From JANNOG01 sp050329415 (GTDB lineage Bacteria; Actinomycetota; Actinomycetes; Actinomycetales; JBBAYJ01): a DNA stretch of 36,473 nt. The stretch is taken from the NCBI GenBank assembly GCA_050329415.1, contig JBHJOS010000017.1, positions 1-36,473 on the forward strand. The letters are read 5' to 3'. Made by a program: the position numbers and the translations under genes. Positions 1 to 9,457 of the stretch are shown here, in pieces. Numbering within the stretch: position 1 is the first letter of the stretch; each line of letters opens with the position of its first letter. A model generated the notes under the pieces. The model did not search any database, was not told where the DNA came from, and worked only from the letters and a program-made list of their open reading frames with translations.

Positions 1-941
1 ACGGTGGTGCCCTCGAGCTCGGCCTCGGGCCGCAGCTGCACCCGGTGCCGCAGAGTGGCCCGCGCCATCGACTTCACGTCGTCGGGCGTCACGTAGTCGC
101 GCCCCGTCAGCCACGCCCACGCCCGCGCCGTCGTCATCAGGGCCGTCGCGCCACGCGGCGACACCCCGAGCGACAGCGACGGCGAGTGGCGGGTCGCCCG
201 GGCGAGGTCGACGACGTAGCCCATGACGTCCCGGCCGACCCGGACCTGGCGCACCGCGTGCTGGGCCGCCGCGATCTCGCCGGGCCCCAGCACCTGCTGC
301 AACCCCGAGGCCACCAGGTCGCGCGGGTCGAAGCCGGCGGCGTGGCGGCCCAGCACCTCGATCTCGTCGTCGCGGCCGGGCACCGGCATGGTGAGCTTGA
401 GGAGGAACCGGTCGAGCTGGGCCTCCGGCAGCGGGTACGTGCCCTCGTACTCGACGGGGTTCTGGGTGGCGGCGACGAGGAACGGGTCGGGCAGCGGCCG
501 GGGCTTGCCGTCGACGGTGACCTGGCGCTCCTCCATCGCCTCCAGCATGGCCGCCTGGGTCTTGGGCGGGGTCCGGTTGATCTCGTCGGCGAGCAGGATG
601 TTGGTGAACACCGGCCCCTGGCGGAAGTCGAACTGCGCGGTGCGGGAGTCGTACACCAGCGATCCGGTCACGTCGCCCGGCATGAGGTCGGGCGTGAACT
701 GGATCCGGGACGTCTCGAGGTCCAAGGCCGCCGACAGCGCTCGGATGGTCAGGGTCTTGGCGACCCCGGGGACGCCTTCGAGCAGGACGTGGCCGCGGCA
801 CAGCAGGGCGATGACGAGCCCGGTGACGACGGGTTGCTGGCCGACGACGACCTTGGACACCTCCGCGGGGACCCGCTGCAGGGCGGTCCGGGGGTCGGCG
901 GGCGCCGGCGGCGGCGCGGCGGTCTCGGCGGGGTGGCTCAC
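1..941 (-). CDS. MoxR-family AAA+ ATPase (3' end cut by window edge)
   Basis: MoxR-type AAA+ ATPase, a chaperone-like class that usually acts with VWA or DUF58 partner proteins in envelope or complex maturation. About 313 residues are visible. Walker A is GVPGVAKT at residues 56-63 and Walker B is LLADEIN; the sensor region and C-terminal lid (ALMTTARAWAWLTGRDYV) follow. The family is usually about 320-350 residues, so only the last few residues are missing. The GTG start at 941-939 overlaps the stop of the DUF4350 gene (GTGA), implying translational coupling. The order DUF4129, DUF4350, MoxR is typical of actinobacteria, where a DUF58 gene commonly follows; that position lies outside the window. 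Family assignment is firm, the physiological role is inferred. Confidence 0.93.
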   Translation of the reverse strand, partial: MSHPAETAAPPPAPADPRTALQRVPAEVSKVVVGQQPVVTGLVIALLCRGHVLLEGVPGVAKTLTIRALSAALDLETSRIQFTPDLMPGDVTGSLVYDSRTAQFDFRQGPVFTNILLADEINRTPPKTQAAMLEAMEERQVTVDGKPRPLPDPFLVAATQNPVEYEGTYPLPEAQLDRFLLKLTMPVPGRDDEIEVLGRHAAGFDPRDLVASGLQQVLGPGEIAAAQHAVRQVRVGRDVMGYVVDLARATRHSPSLSLGVSPRGATALMTTARAWAWLTGRDYVTPDDVKSMARATLRHRVQLRPEAELEGTT

Positions 942-2197
942 GGGCGGCTGCCTTCCTCAGGTGACGACGGACGGGCGGGGGAGGGGCCGGGGTTGGCCGC
1001 CGGCGCGGCCGCCCGGACGGTGCCGCGCAGGGCGTCGAGATCACCGGCGAGACGGGCGAGCGCCGCGTCGTCCCGGGGCGGCGGGCCGACGAGGACGTCC
1101 GTCACCGCAGGCGCGGGCCAGCGGTCCCCGATCGCCGCCGAGACCAGCGCGGCGACCTCCCTGGAGGACGTTCCGCGGGGCGCGCCGAGGCGGACACCGA
1201 GGTCGTGGGCGGCGTCGGCCCGCAGCAGCGCCGCCGCCCGGTCCCGGGCGCCCGAGCGGCGGTACAGCCGGGCCCGGCCCTCGGCCGTCTCGACCGAGCG
1301 GACCACGGCCGGCAGGCGTTCCGGCACCAGCCGCCCGAGTCGCCGGAACCGCCAGACCACGACCACCAGTCCGGCGACCAGCAGCTGCCACCCCACCCAC
1401 GGCACCCAGGACGGCAGCAGTTCCAGCGGCCCGGGAGCGGCGTCGGGCGGGGCGAGGGCGGGATCGAGCGGATCGGGCAGGTACCACAGCACGACGGGCT
1501 GCCGGCCCAGGGCGCGCAGGGCGAGTGCGGCGTGGCCGTCCCGGGCCAGCTCGGCGTTCGTGAGCAGCTGGGGGCGACCGAGCACGGTGACGTCCGCCCG
1601 GTCCCCGGCGACGACGGCGTAGCTCCCGCCGGCTGCGGGGTCGTCGCCCTGGGGGTAGCACACCGTCGCGGCGGCCCCGCCCGGTGCCACCGGGACGTAC
1701 CGCGAGCCGCCGCCGGCGATCCCGCCCGCCGCCTCGGCGTCGGGCTGGGAACAGGCCGGCTCGACCGAACCGCCCTCCTCCGTCGCGCCGGCCAGCGCCA
1801 ACTCCGGGGCGAAGGCGTCGAGCAGCACGAAGCCGGGGTCGAGGAGCACGACGTCGGTCCGGGACTCGCCGAGGGCCTCGAGACGGTCCGGCGGCAGCGG
1901 GACACCGACATCGACGACGACGGTCGTCGTCCCCGGGCCGGCCGCGGCCACCAGCTCGTCGAGGCGGTCCAGTCGCCGCACCTCGAGTCCCTGGTCGGTG
2001 AGGATCTCGGCCACGGCCCGGGCGCCCTCCGGGGTCGCCGAGCTCGGGTCGAGCGGCCGCTGGCCGCCACGGGCGAGCGGCAGGGCGACCAGCACGGCGA
2101 CCACGAGCGCCGCGAGCGCCAGCACGGCGATCACGCCGTTGCGCCGCCACCAGGAGACGGGGCCGACGGGCGCGGTCGGTTTCGTCACCTCGGTCAC
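938..2197 (-). CDS. DUF4350 domain membrane protein
   Basis: Conserved membrane protein of 419 residues. A short cytoplasmic N-terminus is followed by a membrane segment (about residues 18-42), then a soluble domain with the DUF4350 look (SSATPEGARAVAEIL, then TTVVVDVGVPLPPDRL). A second membrane segment (VGWQLLVAGLVVVVW) precedes an Arg-rich cytoplasmic tail. The DUF4350 domain resembles class I glutamine-amidotransferase-like folds and probably has no catalysis of its own. The GTG start at 2197 overlaps the upstream DUF4129 stop and the stop overlaps the MoxR start, so all three genes are coupled. Function is unknown; context suggests an envelope-associated complex with the MoxR ATPase. Confidence 0.85.
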   Translation of the reverse strand: MTEVTKPTAPVGPVSWWRRNGVIAVLALAALVVAVLVALPLARGGQRPLDPSSATPEGARAVAEILTDQGLEVRRLDRLDELVAAAGPGTTTVVVDVGVPLPPDRLEALGESRTDVVLLDPGFVLLDAFAPELALAGATEEGGSVEPACSQPDAEAAGGIAGGGSRYVPVAPGGAAATVCYPQGDDPAAGGSYAVVAGDRADVTVLGRPQLLTNAELARDGHAALALRALGRQPVVLWYLPDPLDPALAPPDAAPGPLELLPSWVPWVGWQLLVAGLVVVVWRFRRLGRLVPERLPAVVRSVETAEGRARLYRRSGARDRAAALLRADAAHDLGVRLGAPRGTSSREVAALVSAAIGDRWPAPAVTDVLVGPPPRDDAALARLAGDLDALRGTVRAAAPAANPGPSPARPSSPEEGSRP

Positions 2198-2898
2198 GAC
2201 CGGGCCGCCGGGGCGGGCGCGGCGGGCGCGGCGGCGTGCGCGGGCGTGGCGAACTCGGCCGGCGTGGTCGCGGGCCGCGTGCGGCCGACCTGGGCATCGG
2301 TCGTGGCCACGGACTCGTAGACCGGGCGGGACCCGTGCCGGCCACCGTAGGTGACGTCGTCGAAGGCTCCCGCCGCGGCCGCCAGCTCCACCGCCTGGCC
2401 GGGGAAGGAGGCGGCGGCCTCGCGGGCGATCTCGTCCGCGGTGCGTCCGGCCCGCACATCGAGGACGGCCCGCTCCTCCAGCCCGCGGGCCAGCCCCCGG
2501 AACCCCTCCTGGACGGCCGTGCGCCACTGGGCCTCGGCGGCCGCAGCGCGCGCCCGGGCCCGGTGTTCCTCGGCGCTGAGCCGGACGTCGCCGAACACGT
2601 CGGAGGCGGTGGCGGCCCGGGCGGCGCGCCGTCGCGGCATGGTGGCGACCCAGGCCAGGACCGCGACGGCGAGCAGGGCGAGGACGCCCGCGATCACCGC
2701 CCCGGCCGTCGAGGAGTTGCCCGGCAACTCGGCGACGATCTCGTTGAGCCGGTCGAACAGCCACTGCAGGCCCTGGATGATGGGGTTCGGCCGGGCCCGG
2801 GCGTAGTCGGGATCCGTGAGCTCCTCGATCGCCCACCGCCGAGCCGTCTCCCGGTCCGGGGTGAGCGGAGCGCCGGCCGCCGACAGCGGGAGGTTCAC
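2194..2898 (-). CDS. DUF4129 domain-containing membrane protein
   Basis: Protein of 234 residues with one membrane segment (around residues 65-87, AGAVIAGVLALLAVAVLAWVA) and a C-terminal cytoplasmic DUF4129 domain (EAQWRTAVQEGFRGLARGLEE, then RTADEIAREAAASFPG). The N-terminal part (ARRWAIEELTDPDYARARPNP) is typical of the actinobacterial form, which lacks the large transglutaminase domain found in other DUF4129 proteins. The tail is Ala/Pro/Thr-rich. GTG start at 2898; the stop overlaps the DUF4350 start by GTGA. It lies 10 bases after the upstream membrane-protein gene. Function unknown. Confidence 0.85.
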   Translation of the reverse strand: MNLPLSAAGAPLTPDRETARRWAIEELTDPDYARARPNPIIQGLQWLFDRLNEIVAELPGNSSTAGAVIAGVLALLAVAVLAWVATMPRRRAARAATASDVFGDVRLSAEEHRARARAAAAEAQWRTAVQEGFRGLARGLEERAVLDVRAGRTADEIAREAAASFPGQAVELAAAAGAFDDVTYGGRHGSRPVYESVATTDAQVGRTRPATTPAEFATPAHAAAPAAPAPAARS

Positions 2899-2908
2899 GC
2901 CGTCCCCG

Positions 2909-4129
2909 TCACGACGCCTCCGTCAGCGACCGATGGAGGGCGATGTCGAGCGCCTCACTGCGGATCCGGCGGTCGATGTACAGCAGGGTGATGACGGCCG
3001 CGAGGAAGGGGTAGACGAGCACGCCGACCAGGCTCGACACCCCGTAGCTCAGGGCGAAGCTGCCCACCAGCAGGGCGTTGCTCTCGGGGGCGAGCACGGG
3101 GAGGAACCCGCCGAGGATCCCGACGGGCGTGGTGATGACCTGCGCGATGGCGCTGATGAGGACGTTGGCGAGGGCCAGGATCCCGAGGGTCCGCCAGAAC
3201 TTCCCCCGGACCAGGCGATACGACCGGCCCAGCGCGCCGAGGACGCTGGCGCGCTCGAGGACCAGCGCCACCGGGCCGAGGGACCAGTACACCGACACCA
3301 CCACCGTGGCCGCCACGGCCGGTGGGGTGAGGAGGAGGCTGGTGACCACGCCGGCGACACCACCCGCGGCCAGCCCCACCGCAACCGCGAGGGCGATCGC
3401 GAGGGCCGCCGGGAGGATCAGGACGACACCGACCAGGAGCGCCTGGCCCGCCAGCGGGACGATGCGCCCGCGGACCCGGCGCCAGACGTCGCCGAGGCCG
3501 ATGCGCCGGTCGACCACGCTCTCGCCGACGCTCACGGTGAGCATCCCGGTCGCGACGACGCCACCGAGCCAGGCGAAGGCCCCCGCGGCGAGCAGGCCGA
3601 CCAGCGCGGACGTGAGCTGGCCGAGGTCGACGTCCACCGTGTCCGCAGCGTCCGCCGGGAGGACGACGGCCAGTGCGAGGCTCACCGGCAGCACGGAGAC
3701 GGCGGTCGTCGCGATGACGACGAGGAGAGTGAGGCCGATCATGACGCGGGGGTTGTGGCGGATGGCACGGAAGGCGCCCTCGAGCACGTCGCCGAGGCCG
3801 AGTGGCTTGATCGCCACGATGCCCCGGCGGAGGATCACCGCGCCGTAGGGCGCATTCGCCCGGGAGCCGGCCAGCTGGGACCAGCCACCGGCGGGCGGCG
3901 GCTGGGACGGCCCGCCCCCCGCGCCCGCTCCGGGACCGGCCCGGCGCGGGTCCGGGGTGGGGCCGGGGGCGGGGGCGGGGGCGGTCGGACCCCACCCCGG
4001 GGGGGCCGCACCCGCCCAGGGGTCGCCGCCCCGGGGCTGTTGCTCGGGTGCGGACCAGGTGGCCCCCGGCGGCCCGGCGGCCCCGGCGACGGGCGGGTGC
4101 GCGTGGCCCGGCTCCTCCGGCGTGCTCAT
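2909..4129 (-). CDS. Polytopic membrane protein with Pro-rich N-terminus (glycerophosphoryl diester phosphodiesterase membrane-domain-like)
   Basis: Membrane protein of 406 residues. The first 95 residues are Pro/Gly/Ala-rich and disordered-looking. A conserved entry motif follows (AIKPLGLGDVLEGAFRAIRHNPRVM), then about six hydrophobic segments and a short tail (YIDRRIRSEALDIALHRSL). Both are typical of the conserved actinobacterial membrane family related to the membrane domain of glycerophosphodiester phosphodiesterases; no catalytic phosphodiesterase domain is present. ATG start at 4129, divergent from mtrA. It is the first gene of the minus-strand operon leading to the MoxR ATPase. A candidate -10 (CACGAT) lies 8 bases upstream of the start on the minus strand. 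Function unknown. Confidence 0.8.
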   Translation of the reverse strand: MSTPEEPGHAHPPVAGAAGPPGATWSAPEQQPRGGDPWAGAAPPGWGPTAPAPAPGPTPDPRRAGPGAGAGGGPSQPPPAGGWSQLAGSRANAPYGAVILRRGIVAIKPLGLGDVLEGAFRAIRHNPRVMIGLTLLVVIATTAVSVLPVSLALAVVLPADAADTVDVDLGQLTSALVGLLAAGAFAWLGGVVATGMLTVSVGESVVDRRIGLGDVWRRVRGRIVPLAGQALLVGVVLILPAALAIALAVAVGLAAGGVAGVVTSLLLTPPAVAATVVVSVYWSLGPVALVLERASVLGALGRSYRLVRGKFWRTLGILALANVLISAIAQVITTPVGILGGFLPVLAPESNALLVGSFALSYGVSSLVGVLVYPFLAAVITLLYIDRRIRSEALDIALHRSLTEAS

Positions 4130-4180
4130 CGCGGGCCATCGTGCCAGAGTGCCGCGGCCGTCCCGGGGCACTGGGCGCGG

Positions 4181-4186
4181 CATCAT
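4181..4186 (+). promoter_or_regulatory. Candidate -10 element upstream of mtrA
   Basis: CATCAT lies 6 bases before the mtrA ATG, the same spacing as the clearer TAGCGT boxes elsewhere in the window. It matches the TATAAT consensus at four of six positions. If used, the mtrA transcript would be leaderless or nearly so. A run of six G directly before the ATG could instead act as a poor, badly spaced ribosome binding site. Confidence 0.3.
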
Positions 4187-4192
4187 GGGGGG

Positions 4193-4909
4193 ATGCGCAG
4201 CAGGGTCCTCGTCGTGGACGACGACACCGCCCTCGCCGAGATGCTCGGCATCGTCCTGCGGGGCGAGGGCATGGATCCGGTGTTCTGCGCCGACGGCGCC
4301 CAGGCGCTCGCCGAGTTCCGCAGCCACCGTCCCGACATCGTCCTGCTCGACGTGATGCTCCCGGGCCTGGACGGCGTCGCCGTCGCGCGCCAGATCCGGG
4401 CCGAGTCGGGCACCCCGATCGTCATGCTCAGCGCGAAGGGGGACACCGTCGACGTCGTCCTGGGGCTGGAGAGCGGGGCGGACGACTACATCGTCAAGCC
4501 CTTCAAGCCCAAGGAGCTCATCGCGCGGATCCGGGCGCGGCTGCGCCGCAGCGACGTGGCCTCGCCGGACCGGATCGAGCTCGGCGACCTCGTCATCGAC
4601 GTCGCCGGGCACGAGGTGTCGCGCGCCGGGACGCCGATCGCCCTCACCCCGCTGGAGTTTGACCTGCTGGTGGCGCTCGCCCGGCGGCCGTGGCAGGTCT
4701 TCACCCGCGAGGCGCTGCTGGAGCAGGTCTGGGGCTACCGGCACGCCGCCGACACGCGGCTGGTCAACGTCCACGTCCAGCGGCTGCGGGCGAAGGTCGA
4801 GGTCGACCCCGAGAACCCTCGCCTGGTCCTCACCGTGCGGGGCGTCGGCTACAAGGCCGGCCCTCCGGCCGGGGCGGCGGCCACCCAGCCGGCCGGCTCC
4901 GCGACGTGA
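4193..4909 (+). CDS. mtrA: DNA-binding response regulator MtrA
   Basis: OmpR/PhoB-type response regulator of 238 residues. The receiver domain has acidic residues Asp9-Asp11, phospho-acceptor Asp53 in LLDVMLPG, and the conserved Lys102 in YIVKPFKPKEL. The C-terminal winged helix carries the typical signature TPLEFDLLVALARRPWQVF and ends in RGVGYKAG. MtrA-MtrB controls cell wall, division and osmotic-stress genes in actinobacteria. The assignment rests on the protein sequence plus the mtrA-mtrB-lpqB order. The chosen ATG at 4193 gives the family's usual N-terminus. The stop overlaps the mtrB GTG (GTGA). Confidence 0.97.
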   Translation: MRSRVLVVDDDTALAEMLGIVLRGEGMDPVFCADGAQALAEFRSHRPDIVLLDVMLPGLDGVAVARQIRAESGTPIVMLSAKGDTVDVVLGLESGADDYIVKPFKPKELIARIRARLRRSDVASPDRIELGDLVIDVAGHEVSRAGTPIALTPLEFDLLVALARRPWQVFTREALLEQVWGYRHAADTRLVNVHVQRLRAKVEVDPENPRLVLTVRGVGYKAGPPAGAAATQPAGSAT

Positions 4910-6714
4910 CAGTGGCCCGGCTCCGCGGCGCGGCCGCCCGCGCGGTGCGCCGGGCGTTCCGGGCGGTGGGCCGGCTGATGCCGGTGGCGGTTCGCCGGTC
5001 GCTGCGGGTCCGGGTGGTGGTCCTCACGCTGCTGCTCGGCACCGCGGTGGTGTACGCCGTCGGCAACCTCGTCCTCGAGGACATCGCCAGCCGCCTTGCC
5101 GAGACCCGCCGCGAGCAGGCCGAGATCGAGTCCGCCAACGCGGTGGCCCTGGTCCAGGACGCCTTCGCCAACAGCCCGGACCTCGACGACCGCGCCACCG
5201 TCGAGGCGACCCTGCTCCGGGTGCTGCCGCAGCTCGAGGGTTCCGCCACCGACCGGCTCCGGCAGTACGTGCTGCACCGTGCCCCCGACAACACCAGCCC
5301 CATCGCCGTCGGGACCCAGATCAGCCCCACGCTGGCAGCAGACCCGGTGACCCGCGAGTTGCGGGCCGCCGTCGCCCCGGCCCCGGAAGATCCCACCCGG
5401 GTCGTGCAGCGGGTCCAGCTGGTGCCGCTGTCCACCGGGCGGGGCGACGCCACGGTCCCGGCCGTCGTCGTCGGGTCCCGGGTGGACCTTCCCCCCGCCG
5501 GTGCCTACGAGCTGTACCTCGTCTACGAGATGCGGGACGAGGTCGCCACCCTGGCCCTCGTCCAGCGTGCCCTCGTGGTGGGCGGTGTCGCGCTCGTCCT
5601 GCTCGTGGCGACCATCGCCTGGCTGATCGCCCGCCTGGTCGCCAGACCGGTCCAGGTGGCCGCCCACACCGCCGAGCAGCTGGCCGCGGGCGAGCTGGAC
5701 CGGCGGATGGTCGTCCGCGGGCACGACGAGGTGGCCCGGCTGGCCACGAGCTTCAACGTCATGGCGGCCAGCCTCCAGGCGCAGATCACGCGCCTGGAGA
5801 CGCTGTCCCGGCTCCAGCAGCGGTTCGTGGCGGACGTCTCCCACGAGCTGCGGACCCCGCTCACGACGATCCGGATGGCGGCCGACGTCCTGTCCGACCG
5901 GCTCACGGACCCCGACGCCGGGCCGGACACGGCGGAGCACCCGGACGTCCGGCGCAGCTCCGAGTTGCTGAGCACCCAGATCGACCGCTTCGAGCAGCTG
6001 CTGGCCGACCTGCTCGAGGTGAGCCGGTTCGACGCCGGCGCCGCCGCCCTCGACCTGGTCGACGACGTCGATCTGGTCGAGGTCGTCCGGCAGGGGGTCG
6101 ACCTCATCCGACCGGTGGCCGACCGGGCCGGAGTGCCGCTCGTCGTCCGCGGGCCGGACGGGGGCCCCCCGCAGGAGGCCAGGCTCGAGGCGGACCCGCG
6201 TCGGGTCGGGCGCGTCCTGCGCAATCTGCTGAGCAACGCCGTCGAGCACGCCGAGGGCGGCGCGGTCGAGATCACCGTCGCGGTCTCCGCGGAGGCGGTG
6301 TCCGTCGGCGTCCGCGACCACGGCTCCGGGCTGTCACCGACGGACCAGGAGCGGGTGTTCGACCGGTTCTGGCGGGCCGACCCCTCCCGTCGCCGCACTC
6401 TCGGTGGCACCGGTCTGGGGCTGGCGATCTCGCTGGAGGACGCCCGCCTGCACGCCGGACGGCTGGAGGTGTGGAGCCGCGCGGGTGAGGGGTCGCACTT
6501 CGTCCTCACCCTCCCCCGGCGTGCCCGGGGGTCCGTCACGCGGGCGCCCCTGCGGACCGAACCGGCCGACGTGTCGCCGGGACCGGCGGGGGCCACGGCC
6601 GCCGCTGCGCTGCTGCCCGGGCCGGCCGCGCCCGAGCCCACGGTGCCCGGCCCGTCGCCCCAGGACCCGCCCGGTCGGCCGACGCCGGTCACCACGGCGG
6701 GCGTCGGTCGGTGA
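4906..6714 (+). CDS. mtrB: Sensor histidine kinase MtrB
   Basis: Membrane sensor kinase of 602 residues and partner of MtrA. The first membrane segment is near residues 33-55, an extracytoplasmic sensor of about 160 residues follows, and the second membrane segment lies near 222-246. HAMP then leads to the HisKA domain with phospho-acceptor His313 in VSHELRTPLTTIR. The HATPase domain has N box NLLSNAVEHA, G1 DHGSGL, F box VFDRFWRAD and G2 GGTGLGLAIS. A Pro/Ala-rich tail of about 55 residues is also seen in other MtrB proteins. The GTG start overlaps the mtrA stop and the TGA overlaps the lpqB GTG. All catalytic boxes are intact, unlike the kinase at 26450. Confidence 0.96.
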   Translation: MTVARLRGAAARAVRRAFRAVGRLMPVAVRRSLRVRVVVLTLLLGTAVVYAVGNLVLEDIASRLAETRREQAEIESANAVALVQDAFANSPDLDDRATVEATLLRVLPQLEGSATDRLRQYVLHRAPDNTSPIAVGTQISPTLAADPVTRELRAAVAPAPEDPTRVVQRVQLVPLSTGRGDATVPAVVVGSRVDLPPAGAYELYLVYEMRDEVATLALVQRALVVGGVALVLLVATIAWLIARLVARPVQVAAHTAEQLAAGELDRRMVVRGHDEVARLATSFNVMAASLQAQITRLETLSRLQQRFVADVSHELRTPLTTIRMAADVLSDRLTDPDAGPDTAEHPDVRRSSELLSTQIDRFEQLLADLLEVSRFDAGAAALDLVDDVDLVEVVRQGVDLIRPVADRAGVPLVVRGPDGGPPQEARLEADPRRVGRVLRNLLSNAVEHAEGGAVEITVAVSAEAVSVGVRDHGSGLSPTDQERVFDRFWRADPSRRRTLGGTGLGLAISLEDARLHAGRLEVWSRAGEGSHFVLTLPRRARGSVTRAPLRTEPADVSPGPAGATAAAALLPGPAAPEPTVPGPSPQDPPGRPTPVTTAGVGR

Positions 6715-8549
6715 CGAGCCACAGGGCTGCCCGGACCGCCACCGCGACGGGGGTGGGGCTGCTGGCGCTGGTGTCGGCGCTCACGGCGGGGTGCGCGGCG
6801 GTTCCCGACGCCGGGCCGGTCGTGGTCGGGGCCGAGGTCCGCGCCCTGGCGGGCGAGGCCCCGCGCTCCATTCCCGAGGACCCGCGCCCGGGTGCGGACC
6901 CCCGGGAGATCGTCGAGGGGTTCTTCCGGGCCACGGACGCCCTGGATCGGTTCGAGGTCGCTCGCCGCTACCTGACCGCGGAGCAGGCCCGCCGCTGGAA
7001 CCCGGGGGATCGCATCGTGCACGCCCCCGGCGAGGACGTCGTCGTCGCCGACGACGGCGACGTGACGGTGACGGCCGACGCCGACGCCGACATCACCGAG
7101 GACGGCCGGTACACCCCGCGGCCCGAGTCGGAGCGGGCGGTGGTCCAGGAGTTCCAGCTGGCTCGCGACGCCGACGGCGAGTGGCGGATCGCCGACCTGC
7201 CGGACGACATTCTCGTGTCCCGGACCGCGGCCGAGTCCACGTTGCGGCCGTACTCGGCCTACTTCCCCGCCCACGAGCCCCCCGAGGGGGAGCCGGTGCC
7301 GCTCGTGCCGGACGTGCGGTGGCTTCCCGCCCGGTCGGAGTCCGCCACGAGGATGGTGCAGATCCTGCTCGAGGGCCCCTCGCCCCCCCTCTACGAGTCG
7401 GTGGTCCGGGTGGGCCAGGGGCTGCGGCTCACCGACCGCGGAGTCTCGGTCGCCGACGGCGTGGCGACCGTGGACCTCACCGACTCCTACCTTGCGGACG
7501 GGTTCCCCACGAGTCCGTCCGGCCGGCTGTTCGCCGCCCAGCTGCAGCGCAGCCTGCGCGAGCTGCCGGGCATCCGCGAGGTCCGCGTCACCGTCGAGGG
7601 CCGTCCCGCGAACCAGCCCGACGGGGTCCCGGCGACCACCGAGCCGGTCGTCGCCAGCCGGCCCTTCGTCCTGGTCAGAGCCGATGCCGGGACCAGTGCA
7701 CAGGCTGGCGACCAGGACGGCGACACCGCGCGGCCGGATCCCGACGCGACCGGTGTCGACCGACCGTACGTCGGACGCCCGGGCGAAGGCGGGGGCACGG
7801 CGATCACTCCGGTCCTGGGACTGGACGAGTTCGCCGCCCGGGTCGACCGCGGACTGGCGGTGGCGCCGGAGGGCAGGACGGTCGCGGGTGTCGCGGCGGA
7901 CGGCGCGACCCTCGTGGTGCAGGAACAGGGGGAGGAACCCGTCGAGATCCCCACCGGTGGCTCGGGCCTCACCACACCGTCGTTCGATCCTCGGGGGTGG
8001 CTCTGGACGGTGTCGCGCACCCGGCCCCCGGAGACGGTCGGGGAGGGGCCGGACGGGCTCACCGTCCTGGCGGTCTCGCCCCGGGGCGAGGTCCTCGCGG
8101 TGCCGGTGCTGTGGGCCGGGAGTGGACCGGCGGCCGCCGTGGCCCTGCGCGTCAGCCGAGAGGGCGCTCGGGTGCTCCTCGTCACGGAGTCCTCCGACGG
8201 GCAGGTGACCGCCGAGGTACGGGGCGTTGTCCGTGGCTCGGGGGGGCGCCCGAGTGGTCTGTCGACCACGGGGATCCGGGTGCTCCCGGCCGTGACGGAG
8301 GCGCTCGACGCGACCTGGGTCACCTCGACCACGGTCGCAGTGCTCGGCAACGGACCCGGTGGCACCCGGATCGCCCTGTCGCCCGTGGGCGGGCCGGTCC
8401 GCGAGATCGATGCCCCGCCGGACGCCGTGACCGTCGCCTCCGGCCAGACCGAGCAGCGACTGGTCGTCGGCGGGGACGGTGCCGTGTACCAGCGGCTCGG
8501 CACCTCGTGGGGCCCGCCGTCGGGACCGGCCAGGTCGCCGGCATACTGA
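6711..8549 (+). CDS. lpqB: Lipoprotein LpqB (GerMN and beta-propeller domains)
   Basis: Lipoprotein of 612 residues that works with MtrB in the envelope; in mycobacteria LpqB modulates MtrAB signalling. The signal peptide ends in lipobox LTAGC with lipidated Cys28. A conserved N-terminal domain is followed by a GerMN domain around residues 205-300 (VADGVATVDLTDSYLADGF, AAQLQRSLRELPGIREVRV). A C-terminal beta-propeller-like domain follows. The GTG start overlaps the mtrB stop (GTGA). Length fits the family, about 580-620 residues. Confidence 0.95.
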   Translation: MTSHRAARTATATGVGLLALVSALTAGCAAVPDAGPVVVGAEVRALAGEAPRSIPEDPRPGADPREIVEGFFRATDALDRFEVARRYLTAEQARRWNPGDRIVHAPGEDVVVADDGDVTVTADADADITEDGRYTPRPESERAVVQEFQLARDADGEWRIADLPDDILVSRTAAESTLRPYSAYFPAHEPPEGEPVPLVPDVRWLPARSESATRMVQILLEGPSPPLYESVVRVGQGLRLTDRGVSVADGVATVDLTDSYLADGFPTSPSGRLFAAQLQRSLRELPGIREVRVTVEGRPANQPDGVPATTEPVVASRPFVLVRADAGTSAQAGDQDGDTARPDPDATGVDRPYVGRPGEGGGTAITPVLGLDEFAARVDRGLAVAPEGRTVAGVAADGATLVVQEQGEEPVEIPTGGSGLTTPSFDPRGWLWTVSRTRPPETVGEGPDGLTVLAVSPRGEVLAVPVLWAGSGPAAAVALRVSREGARVLLVTESSDGQVTAEVRGVVRGSGGRPSGLSTTGIRVLPAVTEALDATWVTSTTVAVLGNGPGGTRIALSPVGGPVREIDAPPDAVTVASGQTEQRLVVGGDGAVYQRLGTSWGPPSGPARSPAY

Positions 8550-8641
8550 CGATCCGTCCACAGCTCCCGGCCGGTGCTCCCGTCCCCAGCCGGGCCGCCG
8601 TGACCCGACGCCGCGCACCCGTGTCGGGCTGGGATGGCCCC

Positions 8642-9457
8642 ATGACTCCACTGCTGCGGCCGCCGGGCCCGGGCACAGGTCACCGACCTGCGCGGTCACT
8701 GATCGACCTGGTGCTGCCGGGGCCGTGTCCCGGGTGCGGCGACCCGGACGGTCCGGTGTGCGCCACCTGCCGGGCGGTGCTCCTCTGGCCGCCGCCAACG
8801 CGGCGGGAGCTGCAGTTCGGGCCGTGTCGGGCCTCGGCCCGCTACGGGCCCCTGATCCGGCGGCTGGTCCTGGCCGCCAAGGAGGGCGGACGCGCCGACG
8901 TGCGGGCCGTCCTCGCGGTCGCCCTCGCCCGGGCGGCGATCGACATCGGGTGGGGGGATCAGCGCCGCTCACCTGGCCTGACTCTGGTTCCGCCGCCGGC
9001 GGGCGCTGTCGTCCGCTGGCGGCGCCGCGGCGATCCGGTGGGCCACCTCGCGGTCCTGGCCGCGGCTCGGCTCGCCGCCGCCGGCGCCGATGCCGTGGCG
9101 GCGCCCCGACTGCTGGCGCGCCGCCGCCCGGTGGCGGACCAGACGGGCCGGGACGCGGTCGCCCGGCGGGACAATGTGCACGGCGCCTTCCGGGCCGTCG
9201 CCGGGCCCGGGTCACCGGCGCGCGATGTCGTCGTCGTCGACGACGTCGTGACGACGGGCGCCACCGCGGGCGAGTGCGCTCGCGCGCTCGCAGCCGCAGG
9301 GTGGCGCGTCCTCGGCGTCGCGGCCGTCGCCACCGCAGCCCGGGGGCCGCCGTCCGGCACGACGTCGCCCCTGCCCCCGGGGGCGCGTCCGACCCCCTCC
9401 TGGGAAAGGGCCGAGAGCATGCCCGGCGCCCTGTCACCGACCGTTCCGGGCGGCTAG
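8642..9457 (+). CDS. ComF family phosphoribosyltransferase
   Basis: Protein of 271 residues. An N-terminal zinc-ribbon-like Cys cluster (CPGCGDPDGPVCATC) is followed by a PRTase domain with the PRPP-binding motif VVVVDDVVTTGATAGE. ComF proteins are linked to DNA uptake in competent bacteria; in actinobacteria the gene is conserved next to lpqB and hpf, with unclear function. The Ser/Pro-rich tail of about 35 residues is not part of the fold. ATG at 8642 was chosen because the conserved domain begins shortly after it. The TAG stop at 9455 also forms the first three bases of a predicted -10 box for the hpf region. Confidence 0.87.
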   Translation: MTPLLRPPGPGTGHRPARSLIDLVLPGPCPGCGDPDGPVCATCRAVLLWPPPTRRELQFGPCRASARYGPLIRRLVLAAKEGGRADVRAVLAVALARAAIDIGWGDQRRSPGLTLVPPPAGAVVRWRRRGDPVGHLAVLAAARLAAAGADAVAAPRLLARRRPVADQTGRDAVARRDNVHGAFRAVAGPGSPARDVVVVDDVVTTGATAGECARALAAAGWRVLGVAAVATAARGPPSGTTSPLPPGARPTPSWERAESMPGALSPTVPGG